From positions 496,001 to 560,000 of the forward strand of contig CAXRGQ010000016.1 of assembly GCA_964230215.1 (NCBI GenBank): a stretch of DNA of 64,000 nt, written 5' to 3'. This document shows positions 53,831-62,610 of this stretch, in pieces (the first letter of the stretch is position 1; each line of letters starts with the position of its first letter). Made by a program: the position numbers and the translations under genes. The notes below the pieces were generated by a model. The model was not told where the DNA came from. It did no database searches and worked only from the letters and a program-made list of their open reading frames with translations. Origin of the DNA: JAUILH01 sp964230215 (lineage in GTDB: Bacteria; Bacteroidota; Bacteroidia; Flavobacteriales_D; JAUILH01).

Positions 53831-55936
53831 ATGAGCGATAATAAATCACCTAAAAAAAGGAATTTTAATTTCTATTGGATCTACGCAATCATTGGTGTAG
53901 TTCTAATTGGCCTGCAATTCATTGATATGGGGTCTTCAACTGAAGAATCTTCATTCGACGAGTTTAAAGAGTTTGCAGCACTCGGTCATGTAGAGAAATT
54001 AGAAGTAGTAAACGAAGAAAATGCAAGGGTCTACATAAAGAAGGACTTCTTAGATGACGAAGAGCATAAAGAAATTGACCCCAAAAACACGGAGGGTCCA
54101 CATTATACCTTTAAAATACCGCCTGCTGAGCACTTTTATGATCAGATTGATAAGCTTCAGGCCGAATTAAAGGAGGCACACCCAAAAGATTACGATAAGA
54201 ATTATAAGTTCCCAGTAAAACCAATAACCCAAGAGAATTGGGGAAGAGACATCCTTAGTTATCTCTTACCATTTGTGATTTTAATTGCCATTTGGATATT
54301 CATCATGCGCAGAATTAGCGGTGGTGGCGGAGGCGGCAGCCAGATATTTAATATAGGTAAATCTCGAGCACAAGTGTTCGACAAGGGTAAAGGAACTAAC
54401 GTAAGCTTCAAAGATGTAGCTGGTTTAGAAGGTGCAAAAGAAGAGATTGAAGAGATAGTTGCCTTCCTAAAAAATCCTAAAAAATATACGGAATTAGGCG
54501 CAAAAATTCCAAAAGGAGCTTTATTAGTAGGCCCTCCAGGAACAGGTAAAACTTTATTAGCAAAAGCAGTTGCTGGTGAAGCGAAAGTTCCTTTCTTCTC
54601 TCTATCAGGTTCAGACTTTGTTGAGATGTTTGTGGGTGTTGGTGCTTCAAGAGTACGTGACTTGTTTAAACAAGCGAAAGAGAAAGCACCGTGTATCATC
54701 TTTATTGATGAGATTGATGCGATAGGAAGAGCGAGAGGAAAAAGCCCAAACATGGGTTCTAATGATGAGCGTGAAAACACACTGAATCAACTTCTTACTG
54801 AAATGGATGGATTTGGCACTAACAGTGGTGTAATCATCCTAGCAGCCACTAACCGTGCAGACATCCTAGACCGCGCATTGATGAGAGCAGGAAGATTCGA
54901 CAGACAGATCTACGTTGACATGCCTGACGTTAATGAGCGTAAAGAAATATTTGAAGTGCATTTAAAACCATTGAAATTATCTGGTGACATTGACCGTGAT
55001 TTCTTGGCAAGACAAACGCCTGGATTCTCGGGTGCAGATATTGCAAACATTTGTAATGAAGCTGCATTAATCGCAGCCAGAAAATCTAAGAAAGCAGTTG
55101 AAAAGCAAGATTTCCTGGATGCTGTAGATAGAATTATTGGCGGTCTTGAAAAGAAAAACAAAATCATCACTGCTGAAGAGAAGCGTGCGATTGCTTTCCA
55201 TGAAGCTGGACATGCAACTTGTAGCTGGCTATTAGAACATGCGTCTCCATTAGTTAAAGTGACCATTGTACCACGTGGTCAATCATTGGGTGCGGCCTGG
55301 TATCTTCCTGAGGAAAGACAGATTACGCGTACTGCTCAAATGTTGGATGAGATGTGTGCTCTTTTGGGTGGACGTGCGGCTGAAGAAGTTACGTTTAAGC
55401 AGATATCAACTGGTGCCTTAAGTGACCTTGAAAGAGTCACAAAAATGGCCCAAGCAATGGTAACTGTATATGGTCTTAATGATAAGCTAGGTAACATCTC
55501 TTATTACGACTCGTCTGGTCAAAGAGAGTATGCTTTTGACAAGCCTTACAGTGAAGACACTGCCAAAACAATAGATGAAGAAATCTCAAAGCTAATTGAA
55601 AGCCAATACACAAGGGCTAAAAAGCTTTTAAGTGATAATTACGATAAGCTAGAGAAATTAGCGAACAAATTACTTGAGAAAGAAGTCATCTTTAAAGAAG
55701 ATTTGGAAGAGATCTTTGGTAAGCGTCCATTCGAGAAAGATGCTAACCCACTTGAAAAAGCAGATAGAGCAGAATCGACAATGGAAACGCCAATTGTACC
55801 AGCAGTTGAATTAGGTGGACTAGCTGCACCTAAAGATGAGAAGAAGGATACTGAGGGCACACCTGAATCTAACTCGACTGATAAACCAAGTGCAGGTGAT
55901 TCCAATAGTGGGGAAGCACCGGATGACAAAGCTTAA
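53831..55936 (+). CDS. ftsH: ATP-dependent zinc metalloprotease FtsH
   Basis: The 701-residue protein has two membrane helices (about 13-31 and 140-160) around a periplasmic domain, a Gly-rich linker, the AAA+ domain with Walker A GPPGTGKT (about 234-241), Walker B FIDEIDAIG, the SRH RAGRFDRQI, and the peptidase domain with HEAGH (about 457-461) for zinc. It degrades misfolded or short-lived membrane and cytoplasmic proteins as a hexamer. The acidic tail (about 640-701) is Asp/Glu/Ser-rich, as in other Bacteroidota. It overlaps cdsA by one base. Confidence 0.98.
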   Translation: MSDNKSPKKRNFNFYWIYAIIGVVLIGLQFIDMGSSTEESSFDEFKEFAALGHVEKLEVVNEENARVYIKKDFLDDEEHKEIDPKNTEGPHYTFKIPPAEHFYDQIDKLQAELKEAHPKDYDKNYKFPVKPITQENWGRDILSYLLPFVILIAIWIFIMRRISGGGGGGSQIFNIGKSRAQVFDKGKGTNVSFKDVAGLEGAKEEIEEIVAFLKNPKKYTELGAKIPKGALLVGPPGTGKTLLAKAVAGEAKVPFFSLSGSDFVEMFVGVGASRVRDLFKQAKEKAPCIIFIDEIDAIGRARGKSPNMGSNDERENTLNQLLTEMDGFGTNSGVIILAATNRADILDRALMRAGRFDRQIYVDMPDVNERKEIFEVHLKPLKLSGDIDRDFLARQTPGFSGADIANICNEAALIAARKSKKAVEKQDFLDAVDRIIGGLEKKNKIITAEEKRAIAFHEAGHATCSWLLEHASPLVKVTIVPRGQSLGAAWYLPEERQITRTAQMLDEMCALLGGRAAEEVTFKQISTGALSDLERVTKMAQAMVTVYGLNDKLGNISYYDSSGQREYAFDKPYSEDTAKTIDEEISKLIESQYTRAKKLLSDNYDKLEKLANKLLEKEVIFKEDLEEIFGKRPFEKDANPLEKADRAESTMETPIVPAVELGGLAAPKDEKKDTEGTPESNSTDKPSAGDSNSGEAPDDKA

Positions 55937-56745
55937 TGAGCGAACTCGTTAAAAGAGCGCTGGCGGGCACCGTATTTGTGACCGTAATTGTGCTAGCCAC
56001 AATCAGTAGCATGATTGCTATCAGCGCGCTTCTAAGTATTTTCATTTATTTGGCGTGTAGCGAATTAGGCAAAATATTAGGCATGAATGAACGAGAGCTA
56101 AACTCGCTTCAGATTTGTTCTATAATTTCATATGTGTTACTAATAAGCCCCCTATTTTTTCCGGCGAAGGAACTTCTCTACCTTCCATTTGCAGTTTTCT
56201 CAGCGTGTCTTATTGCGCTTGCCATGGTAAAGCAATGGGACATCATATTTGGGGTTATCTACTTAACCATTCCTTTGGCACTACTGTCATTCCTTGGTTC
56301 GCCAGACTATCAATTCATAGACGGTAAATGGCAAGAACAAATGACGTTTAACACAGACCTCATCTTGGCCTTTTTTATCCTAATATGGTCTAATGATACC
56401 TTCGCCTATTTATGTGGAAGAGCATTAGGTAAGCATGCATTAGCTCCAAATATTTCACCGAAGAAAACATGGGAAGGTTTTTTTGGAGGGCTAAGTTTCA
56501 CCATTCTTGCAGCTGTAATACTTGGACATACGATGGAGCTGGAGTATTGGCTAATAATACCTATCGCTGCTATCATCTCGGTATTTGGAACGATTGGAGA
56601 TTTGTTAGAGTCCTACTTAAAAAGACAAGCTAATCTCAAAGATTCAGGGTCTTTGATTCCAGGACATGGTGGGATTCTAGACAGAATTGACGGAATTTTA
56701 ATTGCCGCTCCTGTAGTAGTGAGTTATGCTTATATTTATCAATAA
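55936..56745 (+). CDS. cdsA: Phosphatidate cytidylyltransferase (CDP-diacylglycerol synthase)
   Basis: The 269-residue protein has about eight membrane helices and the CdsA signature near the C-terminus: ISPKKTWEGFFGG and GDLLESYLKRQANLKDSGS-LIPGHGGILDRIDG. It makes CDP-diacylglycerol from phosphatidate and CTP in the inner membrane, feeding all phospholipid synthesis. It overlaps ftsH by one base. The usual next step, psd, is separated from it here by a KilA-N gene. Confidence 0.96.
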   Translation: MSELVKRALAGTVFVTVIVLATISSMIAISALLSIFIYLACSELGKILGMNERELNSLQICSIISYVLLISPLFFPAKELLYLPFAVFSACLIALAMVKQWDIIFGVIYLTIPLALLSFLGSPDYQFIDGKWQEQMTFNTDLILAFFILIWSNDTFAYLCGRALGKHALAPNISPKKTWEGFFGGLSFTILAAVILGHTMELEYWLIIPIAAIISVFGTIGDLLESYLKRQANLKDSGSLIPGHGGILDRIDGILIAAPVVVSYAYIYQ

Positions 56746-56753
56746 GGTCCGAT

Positions 56754-57569
56754 ATGAGCAGTAATAAAAAGTTAAACGTTGAAGGTAGATCAATCACGGT
56801 TATTAAAGCTAATAACTTGGAGTACATCTCGCTTACAGATATGATAAAAGCGAAAGATGGAGATTTCTTTATATCTGATTGGTTACGAAATCGAAACACT
56901 GTAGAATATCTTGGCATATGGGAAAGTGTATATAATCCCGATTTTAATTATGGCGAATTTGCCACAATTAAAAGTCAGGCAGGTTTAAACAATTATAAAA
57001 TCAGTGTCAAAGAATGGGTTAATGCAACAAATGCAATCGGCTTACAAGCTAAAGCTGGACGATATGGAGGAACATATGCTCACCCGGACATTGCATTTGA
57101 ATTTGGAATGTGGATTAGTCCAAAATTTAAGATATATCTCATTAGAGAGTTCCAACGACTTAAAGAGGAAGAAAATAAGCGCTTAGATCTTGAGTGGAAC
57201 TTACAGAGAACTTTGTCCAAAGTGAATTATAGAATTCATACAGATGCCATAAAAGAAAATCTAATCCCAAAAGAAATTACACCAAGTCAATCTAGCGCAG
57301 TGTACGCGAGTGAAGCAGATTTGTTAAACATAGCCCTATTTGGAACTACTGCGAGCGAATGGCGTGTAAAAAACCCAGACTTAATCGGAAACATGCGCGA
57401 CTATGCGAGCTTGGAACAATTAGTTGTACTGAGTAACTTAGAAAGTATCAATGCATTGTTACTAGACCAAAATATATCTCAAACTAATAGATTAACTCAA
57501 TTAAATCAGGTGGCGATCAAACAAATGAAAACACTGGTTCAGCAAAATTTACGAAAGAAGCTAAAATAA
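56754..57569 (+). CDS. KilA-N domain protein
   Basis: The 271-residue protein has a KilA-N DNA-binding domain (about 8-140): ISLTDMIKAKDGDFFISDWLR, then NRNTVEYLGIWE, and TNAIGLQAKAGRYGGTYAHPD, then IAFEFGMWISPKFKIYLIREF. A conserved C-terminal part follows with NYRIHTDAIKENLIP and YASEADLLNIALFG. Such orphan KilA-N genes are widespread in bacteria and are related to phage regulators; their role is not known. It sits 8 bases after cdsA and overlaps psd by one base (TAATG), so it is read within the phospholipid operon. No other phage gene is near, so it looks like a single acquired gene. Confidence 0.9.
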   Translation: MSSNKKLNVEGRSITVIKANNLEYISLTDMIKAKDGDFFISDWLRNRNTVEYLGIWESVYNPDFNYGEFATIKSQAGLNNYKISVKEWVNATNAIGLQAKAGRYGGTYAHPDIAFEFGMWISPKFKIYLIREFQRLKEEENKRLDLEWNLQRTLSKVNYRIHTDAIKENLIPKEITPSQSSAVYASEADLLNIALFGTTASEWRVKNPDLIGNMRDYASLEQLVVLSNLESINALLLDQNISQTNRLTQLNQVAIKQMKTLVQQNLRKKLK

Positions 57570-58228
57570 TGTATATCAATAAAGAAGGGAAAGCCACTAT
57601 TATTATAGCTCTATGCCTACTATTTGGCATGGGAACAGCCTTTATTCAAACGGATGGTGTAACACAAATAATATTTGGTGTTTTAACCTTTGGGGCACTA
57701 ATACTGCTCGGGTTAATTCTATGGTTCTTTAGAATGCCTAAAAGGCGCTACTTAAATAATGACTCAAATATACTGGTAGCTCCTGCAGATGGAAAAGTCG
57801 TGGTTATCGAAAAAACAAAAGAGACTGAATACTTCAAAGATGAGCGCATTCAAATTTCTATATTCATGTCGCCCCTAAACGTCCATTGTCAATGGTATCC
57901 AACCAATGGTACAATATCCTATGTTAAGTACCATCCTGGCAAACATTTAGTTGCATGGCATCCAAAATCATCCACTGAAAACGAAAGAAGCACCGTAGTT
58001 ATCCGAAACTCTAACGGAAAAGAAATTCTGGTTCGACAAATTGCTGGTGCGGTCGCAAGGAGAATCGTGACATATTCTAAATCCAACCAAGAAGTTGAAA
58101 GAAACGACGAAATGGGCTTTATCAAGTTCGGCTCTAGAGTAGATGTATTCTTGCCTTTAGATGCTGATATTAATGTTGAGCTGGATCAAATGGTAGTCGG
58201 AAACGAAACTTTGTTAGCAAAAATATAG
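57569..58228 (+). CDS. psd: Phosphatidylserine decarboxylase family protein (PSD-A type)
   Basis: The 219-residue protein belongs to the short, archaeal-like PSD class. It has two hydrophobic segments (about 10-28 and 34-55), APADGKVVVIEKT, ISIFMSPLNVHCQWYPTNG (family HxNR/HVNR-type site), and the C-terminal cleavage motif FGS (187-189) in GFIKFGSRVDVFLP. The proenzyme should cut itself before Ser189 to make a pyruvoyl group, then turn phosphatidylserine into phosphatidylethanolamine. Its stop is followed by 72 bases before the small exported protein gene. It is coupled to the KilA-N gene by a one-base overlap. Confidence 0.93.
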   Translation: MYINKEGKATIIIALCLLFGMGTAFIQTDGVTQIIFGVLTFGALILLGLILWFFRMPKRRYLNNDSNILVAPADGKVVVIEKTKETEYFKDERIQISIFMSPLNVHCQWYPTNGTISYVKYHPGKHLVAWHPKSSTENERSTVVIRNSNGKEILVRQIAGAVARRIVTYSKSNQEVERNDEMGFIKFGSRVDVFLPLDADINVELDQMVVGNETLLAKI

Positions 58229-58300
58229 TTAAGGTATGTTAATTGCATTACCATGTTAAATTGAAATTAACTATATTAGTGATTCAAAATTTTGATCAAA

Positions 58301-58552
58301 ATGAAAAAAGTACTTTTAGGATTAACAATGTTAGCGTTTGTAGGTGGAACGGCTATGGCTGTAGCAGCAACTTCTAACGAAGACGCTAAGACGACTGTTG
58401 CTTCTGTTAAAGAAGACGACGACAAGAAAAAGAAAAAGAAAAGTTGCGACAAGAAATCTTGCTGCAAGCACGCTGAAGGCACAAAAGCTTGTGCTGGTGG
58501 AGAGAAAAAAGCTTGTTCTAAGACTTGTTCTAAGAAAGAAGAGAGTAAATAA
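58301..58552 (+). CDS. Small exported Lys/Cys-rich protein
   Basis: I chose the ATG at 58301; an in-frame TTG is 3 codons earlier. The 83-residue protein has a signal peptide (1-22, ending VAAT region) and a mature part that is very rich in Lys, Cys, Ala and Asp: DDDKKKKKKSC, KKSCCKHAEGTKACAGGEKK, then ACSKTCSKKEESK. Seven Cys in pairs and near a His suggest metal binding (metallothionein-like) or heavy disulfide linking in the periplasm. No family is recognised. Its own strong terminator follows at 58573-58608, so it is probably abundant and transcribed on its own. Confidence 0.7.
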   Translation: MKKVLLGLTMLAFVGGTAMAVAATSNEDAKTTVASVKEDDDKKKKKKSCDKKSCCKHAEGTKACAGGEKKACSKTCSKKEESK

Positions 58553-58572
58553 TCTCTTTCTCTAAAACTATT

Positions 58573-58608
58573 AAAAAAGTCCTCTGACATATGTTAGAGG
58601 ACTTTTTT
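58573..58608. terminator. Strong hairpin terminator
   Basis: Arms AAAAAAGTCCTCT (about 58573-58585) and AGAGGACTTTTTT (about 58596-58608) pair perfectly around a loop of about 10 bases and end in a T-run. It ends the transcript of the small Lys/Cys-rich protein. Confidence 0.9.
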
Positions 58609-58768
58609 TATGATTTATATGAAGCAGAATAGGTTATTCTAAGTTATGTTTTGGAGTACCAGTATTTCATGTATATCTCGGTGGGCTGAGTATTAAAGAG
58701 CGATAATCTCAGTCTTCTTATTATAACTTAATAACTACGCGCTAACATCACTTAGAAGAGTTTTTCCC

Positions 58769-58776
58769 TACATTTG
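58769..58776 (+). promoter_or_regulatory. Possible -7 box for the MFS transporter gene
   Basis: TACATTTG fits TAnnTTTG and ends 10 bases before the ATG at 58787. No TTTG is seen at the normal -33 distance. The rest of the 235-base gap before the gene shows nothing else I can support. Confidence 0.4.
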
Positions 58777-58786
58777 CCCCCGATTT

Positions 58787-60082
58787 ATGAACGGTTCAAG
58801 AAAGGCATCTTTAGGGTTTATCTTCACCACCATCTTAATTGATGTGATTGGGATTGCTATTATCATTCCTGTAGCCCCTACTCTAGTCATGGAACTGACT
58901 GGAAAGTCTGAACATGATGTAGCTTTAACAGTAGGACTTTTAATGTCATGTTATGCGGTAGCTCAATTCTTGTTTTCACCATTATTAGGTACACTGAGTG
59001 ATACTTATGGTAGGAGGCCTATTATTTTACTTTCCCTACTTGGATTAGGGTTGGATTATGTTCTCCATGCTGTTGCACCGACCTTGGCTTGGCTATTTGT
59101 TGGCAGAATTTTGGCGGGGATTTGCGGTGCTAGTTTCACTGTTGCTAACGCCTACATTGCCGATATCAGCAGCAAAGAAGACCGTGCTAAGAATTTTGGA
59201 ATGGTGGGCGCAGCGTTTGGACTGGGTTTTATTGTAGGTCCTGTAATTGGTGGTTTAGCTGGTGCCGAATGGGGACCACGCGCACCCTTCGTGGTGGCAG
59301 CCATCCTTAGTCTCCTCAATTTCCTATATGGAGTCTTCATTTTACCTGAATCCCTCGCACCGAAAAACAGACGTGCATTTAACATTATCAATGCAAACCC
59401 TATTGGTGCTCTTGCACATCTAAAGAAATACCCGCTGATTGTTGGCCTTGTGATTACTTTCTTCTTATTGCATATGGCAGGAGAAGCACTCCCTGCCACT
59501 TGGGTACTTTATACCAACTTCCAATTTGGATGGGGAGAAGGTGAAGTTGGCGTGTCCCTTGCTGTTGTCGGTGTTCTGGTAGCATTTGTACAAGGATTCT
59601 TTACGGGGAGAATGGTCAAAGTCTTTGGTGATAAAAAGACCGTTATTATTGGAGGAATTCTAATGGCTAGCGGAATGCTGCTCTACTCTGTCGCGTTTGA
59701 AGGTTGGATGCTTTATCTGTACAGTATTCCATATTGTTTAGGAGGTATTGCTGGTCCGACACTTCAGGGAATCATTTCAAATCAAGTGTCAGACAAAGAA
59801 CAAGGGGAACTCCAAGGTGCACTTACCAGCGTAATGAGTTTAACCACTATTATTAGCCCAATCATAATGACCTTAACCTTTGAGCAATTCACAAAACCTG
59901 AACTAACACATCAATTTGCAGGTGCTCCCTACCTTCTAGCAGGTATTATCATGACACTTGGGTTAATAATAGCATGGCGCACGCTAAACAAGCGTCCAGA
60001 ACTGTTGATTAAACCAGAAAGTAAACTGGATGATCAATTAATAGATGATGGGCAAATTAATCACGGCCTAAAAGATGAATAA
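58787..60082 (+). CDS. MFS transporter, TetA-like (DHA1) family
   Basis: The 431-residue protein has twelve predicted membrane helices. The loop 2-3 motif GTLSDTYGRRPIILLSLLGL and ISTMI-like ends are of the Tet/TCR branch (GxLSDRxGRRP), and GRILAGICGASFTVANAYIAD is the drug/H+ antiporter motif C region. It likely exports a small drug or metabolite against protons; the match does not prove tetracycline resistance, as many chromosomal relatives do not give it. Helix 11-12 is followed by a charged tail. It converges with the HAD gene with a 26-base overlap. Confidence 0.88.
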   Translation: MNGSRKASLGFIFTTILIDVIGIAIIIPVAPTLVMELTGKSEHDVALTVGLLMSCYAVAQFLFSPLLGTLSDTYGRRPIILLSLLGLGLDYVLHAVAPTLAWLFVGRILAGICGASFTVANAYIADISSKEDRAKNFGMVGAAFGLGFIVGPVIGGLAGAEWGPRAPFVVAAILSLLNFLYGVFILPESLAPKNRRAFNIINANPIGALAHLKKYPLIVGLVITFFLLHMAGEALPATWVLYTNFQFGWGEGEVGVSLAVVGVLVAFVQGFFTGRMVKVFGDKKTVIIGGILMASGMLLYSVAFEGWMLYLYSIPYCLGGIAGPTLQGIISNQVSDKEQGELQGALTSVMSLTTIISPIIMTLTFEQFTKPELTHQFAGAPYLLAGIIMTLGLIIAWRTLNKRPELLIKPESKLDDQLIDDGQINHGLKDE

Positions 60083-60752
60083 GGTCTGTTATTTTCCTAT
60101 GATTAACATTGGCATATTCGCCATGCGGGTCGAATAATACGCCTGTCATTCCAACATTTTCTGCCCCAATCACATCCACTTCATAATGATCACCGATCAT
60201 TATGGATTCGCTGGCACGAGCACCAGCTTCCTCCATAGCTAAAAGGAATATTTCAGTGGCCGGTTTCTTACAGTTAGCACGCTCGCTGGTCATTATAACA
60301 TCAAAATATTTATCCAGACCTGCCTCTTTGAGTTTAATGTGCTGTACTTCCTCAAATCCATTTGTTATAATATGCAGCTGAGATTGCTCTGTTAGTCTAT
60401 CCAACACCTCAAATGCATTTGGAAATAAATGTGTCTTTTTGGGACTAATCGCCACATATTGTTCTCCGAAATCCTTTGCTAGCTCAACATCCTTGTAATT
60501 AAACAACTCAAATGTGTCTGAATAACGTTTGTATCTCAATTCCTCCTTGGTAACTTGGCCTATACGATATAGATCCCAAAGTTTTTCGTTCACTATCTTA
60601 TATTCCGCAATAAAGGTGTGCGCATTTACGCCCAGCTTATCCTCTAATGTAAAATGAGAATAAAGCTCGTTTAGAGCCTCCTCAGAATTACGCTCAAAAT
60701 CCCAAAGCGTTCTGTCCAAATCAAAAAAGTAATGATTATAGTGTACGTACAT
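60057..60752 (-). CDS. YjjG-family noncanonical pyrimidine nucleotidase (HAD)
   Basis: I chose the ATG at 60752, which overlaps the stop of the upstream gene by one base. The 231-residue protein has HAD motif I FFDLDRTLWDFERN (Asp11, Asp13), a helical cap, motif II HIITNGFEEVQ, Lys in CKKPATEIF and motif IV MIGDHYEVDVIGAENVG. YjjG enzymes dephosphorylate damaged or unusual pyrimidine nucleotides to keep them out of DNA. The upp gene two steps upstream on the same strand is in line with a pyrimidine theme. Confidence 0.9.
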   Translation of the reverse strand: MYVHYNHYFFDLDRTLWDFERNSEEALNELYSHFTLEDKLGVNAHTFIAEYKIVNEKLWDLYRIGQVTKEELRYKRYSDTFELFNYKDVELAKDFGEQYVAISPKKTHLFPNAFEVLDRLTEQSQLHIITNGFEEVQHIKLKEAGLDKYFDVIMTSERANCKKPATEIFLLAMEEAGARASESIMIGDHYEVDVIGAENVGMTGVLFDPHGEYANVNHRKITDLIHLLGRD

Positions 60753-61231
60753 CAAAACAAGGCTTTAAGATCTTCATAAAATGAATTATAGAAGAAGGTG
60801 AGTAAAAATGACCAGATGATAACTGATAAAATTAATAATGGGATGAGTTTCTTTTTTTCGTGCTTGAAAAATTTTGCACATAAAATCCCCTCAACTGGCA
60901 GGGAAACAAATGGTAGTGCAATAAATACAATACCATAAAGTCCCAGGCGTTTTTTCAGCCGAACGATTCCTTTATTCTTACGCGTAAATATTTTTGGTAA
61001 TTCTCCTCCTGCGGCCTTGATTTCAGCATACTTTTTAAATCGCTTTTTTCGTGCTCTATCAAGAAAATAATTGGCAGTAAAAAAGAATGTTAAAACGCCT
61101 ACTGTTCCTCCGATAATCATACCTAATATGGTACCCCACAATCCAAAACCAGCCTCTAATCCTGCGGGAGGTGCAACCATATACTTTATAGTAGCGAAAA
61201 GTACGAATAGTATGGCAGCACCTATTTTCAT
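60752..61231 (-). CDS. Membrane protein of unknown function
   Basis: The 159-residue protein has four hydrophobic segments (about 3-20, 28-52, 95-118 and 128-150), with a basic loop in between (RARKKRFKKYAEIKAAGGELPKIF reads as two basic stretches). The first two helices are Gly-rich (FGLWGTILGMIIGGTVGVL). No catalytic motif is seen. It starts 1 base after the upp stop and overlaps the nucleotidase start by one base, so the minus-strand genes from 63513 down to 60057 form one likely operon. Confidence 0.65.
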   Translation of the reverse strand: MKIGAAILFVLFATIKYMVAPPAGLEAGFGLWGTILGMIIGGTVGVLTFFFTANYFLDRARKKRFKKYAEIKAAGGELPKIFTRKNKGIVRLKKRLGLYGIVFIALPFVSLPVEGILCAKFFKHEKKKLIPLLILSVIIWSFLLTFFYNSFYEDLKALF

Positions 61232-61879
61232 CTAAACTTTTGAACCGTACGCGAGATCACCTGCATCTCCAAGACCAGGCACTATGTATGCTTGAGCGGT
61301 TAACTCATCATCTACATCTCCTATCCAAAACTTTGTGCCGTCAGGAAAGTTCTTTCGAGCGTATTCCAATCCTTCTGCACTGGCAATAGTAGCAACAACG
61401 TGCACCTCTCTTGGAATTCCTCGCTTCAACATAGCTCTGTAAGCTAAAACCATCGAACCACCCGTAGCTAGCATTGGGTCACATATAATCAATACTTTTT
61501 CGTCTATGCTTGGACTAGATAGATACTCTATTTCAATCTCGAACTCCTCAGCAGTAGTGTGTTTTCTATAAGCCGAAATGAAAGCATTTTCCGCCTGATC
61601 AAAATAATTCAACATTCCTTGATGCAATGGCATACCTGCCCTTAAGATAGTTGCAATAACAGGCTGATCAGCTAGTAGCTTTGTTGGTGCATTGCCCAAT
61701 GGTGTTTCAATTTCCTGATCGTCATAATCTAAGGTCTTAGACAATTCATACGCTATAATTTCTCCTGTTCTTTCTAGATTTCTTCTAAAGCGCATGCTGT
61801 CCTTCTGAATGCGCCCATCACGCATTTCTGCCATGAAATTGTTGAAGAGTGAGTTTTGTTTTGATAGAATTGTAACCAT
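61232..61879 (-). CDS. upp: Uracil phosphoribosyltransferase
   Basis: The 215-residue protein has the Upp motifs RDGRIQKDSMRFRRNLERTG, ATILRAGMPLHQGML and the PRPP-binding ICDPMLATGGSMVLAYRAM, plus the C-terminal uracil-binding YIVPGLGDAGDLAYG. It salvages uracil to UMP with PRPP. The length is normal. It lies 2 bases after the SDR gene and 1 base before the membrane protein gene on the minus strand. Confidence 0.96.
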   Translation of the reverse strand: MVTILSKQNSLFNNFMAEMRDGRIQKDSMRFRRNLERTGEIIAYELSKTLDYDDQEIETPLGNAPTKLLADQPVIATILRAGMPLHQGMLNYFDQAENAFISAYRKHTTAEEFEIEIEYLSSPSIDEKVLIICDPMLATGGSMVLAYRAMLKRGIPREVHVVATIASAEGLEYARKNFPDGTKFWIGDVDDELTAQAYIVPGLGDAGDLAYGSKV

Positions 61880-61881
61880 AA

Positions 61882-62610
61882 TTATGCGTATAAACCACCG
61901 TTTAAGTGAATAGTTTGACCTGTCATATATTCGGCTGAAGGATCACATAAATACAAGACACACTTAGCGAGTTCTGCTGGATCTCCAAACCTTGATTTCG
62001 GAATTGAATTCTTTAATACTTCTTGCATATCTTCAGGCACATCATCTATCATTCCCGCTCCGAAATACCCTAATGCAATTGCATTGATTGTAATATTTTT
62101 ATTCGCTACCTCTTTAGCAACAGTCTTAACTAAACCTGACAGACCTGCTTTTGAAGCTGCATAAGCTGCCGTTCCTACAACACCCGTTTGTGCCACAATT
62201 GATGACATACACACTATGCGACCGAAATTCTGCTCTCTCATGATAGGCAGAACATGTTTTATAGTTAAAAAGGGACCCGTAAGATTGACATCCAACGTTC
62301 GTTGCCAATCGTCAAGTGAGGTCTTCCATGACATACCGCTAGCCGTAACTCCTGCAGCATTCAACAAACAATCGATCCGTCCAAAATCTGTGTGCACTTG
62401 TGTTATCATGGCACTTACCTCATCTTCTTTTCGAATGTCACAAGAATAGATTTTTACGTTATCTATATCAGATGCAAGCGATTCTAGTTCTGCCGTATCT
62501 TGAAATGCATGTAAAGCCAATTGATACCCATTGTTTTGAAATGTGTGAAGCATGGATTTACCTAATCCACCACTTGCGCCTATTATCAATAATGTTGGTT
62601 TCTGTTGCAC
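61882..62610 (-). CDS. SDR-family oxidoreductase, 3-oxoacyl-ACP reductase-like
   Basis: The 242-residue protein starts at GTG. It has the NAD(P) loop GASGGLG (10-16), NAAG (about residues 84-87), the catalytic Ser in MSSIVAQTG and Tyr-x-x-x-Lys in YAASK (about 150-156). The C-terminal YMTGQTIHLNGGL is the usual end of FabG-type reductases. It would reduce a 3-oxoacyl-ACP or a related keto group with NADPH. It is in a cluster with a FemAB-like and a deacetylase gene, so a role in making a special acyl chain or glycan is possible; this is inference. The start follows the FemAB-like gene stop directly. Confidence 0.9.
   Translation of the reverse strand: MQQKPTLLIIGASGGLGKSMLHTFQNNGYQLALHAFQDTAELESLASDIDNVKIYSCDIRKEDEVSAMITQVHTDFGRIDCLLNAAGVTASGMSWKTSLDDWQRTLDVNLTGPFLTIKHVLPIMREQNFGRIVCMSSIVAQTGVVGTAAYAASKAGLSGLVKTVAKEVANKNITINAIALGYFGAGMIDDVPEDMQEVLKNSIPKSRFGDPAELAKCVLYLCDPSAEYMTGQTIHLNGGLYA

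Noticed and set aside
56754..57569. Prophage remnant
   Set aside because: The KilA-N gene is the only phage-like gene; both neighbours are housekeeping genes on the same strand with normal spacing.
58609..58768. Small RNA or gene in the gap before the MFS gene
   Set aside because: Only a weak short inverted pair (CTGAG/CTCAG) is seen and no open frame of note.
58787..60082. Tetracycline resistance gene
   Set aside because: Motifs support only a DHA1 MFS exporter; no TetR-type regulator or mobile element is near.
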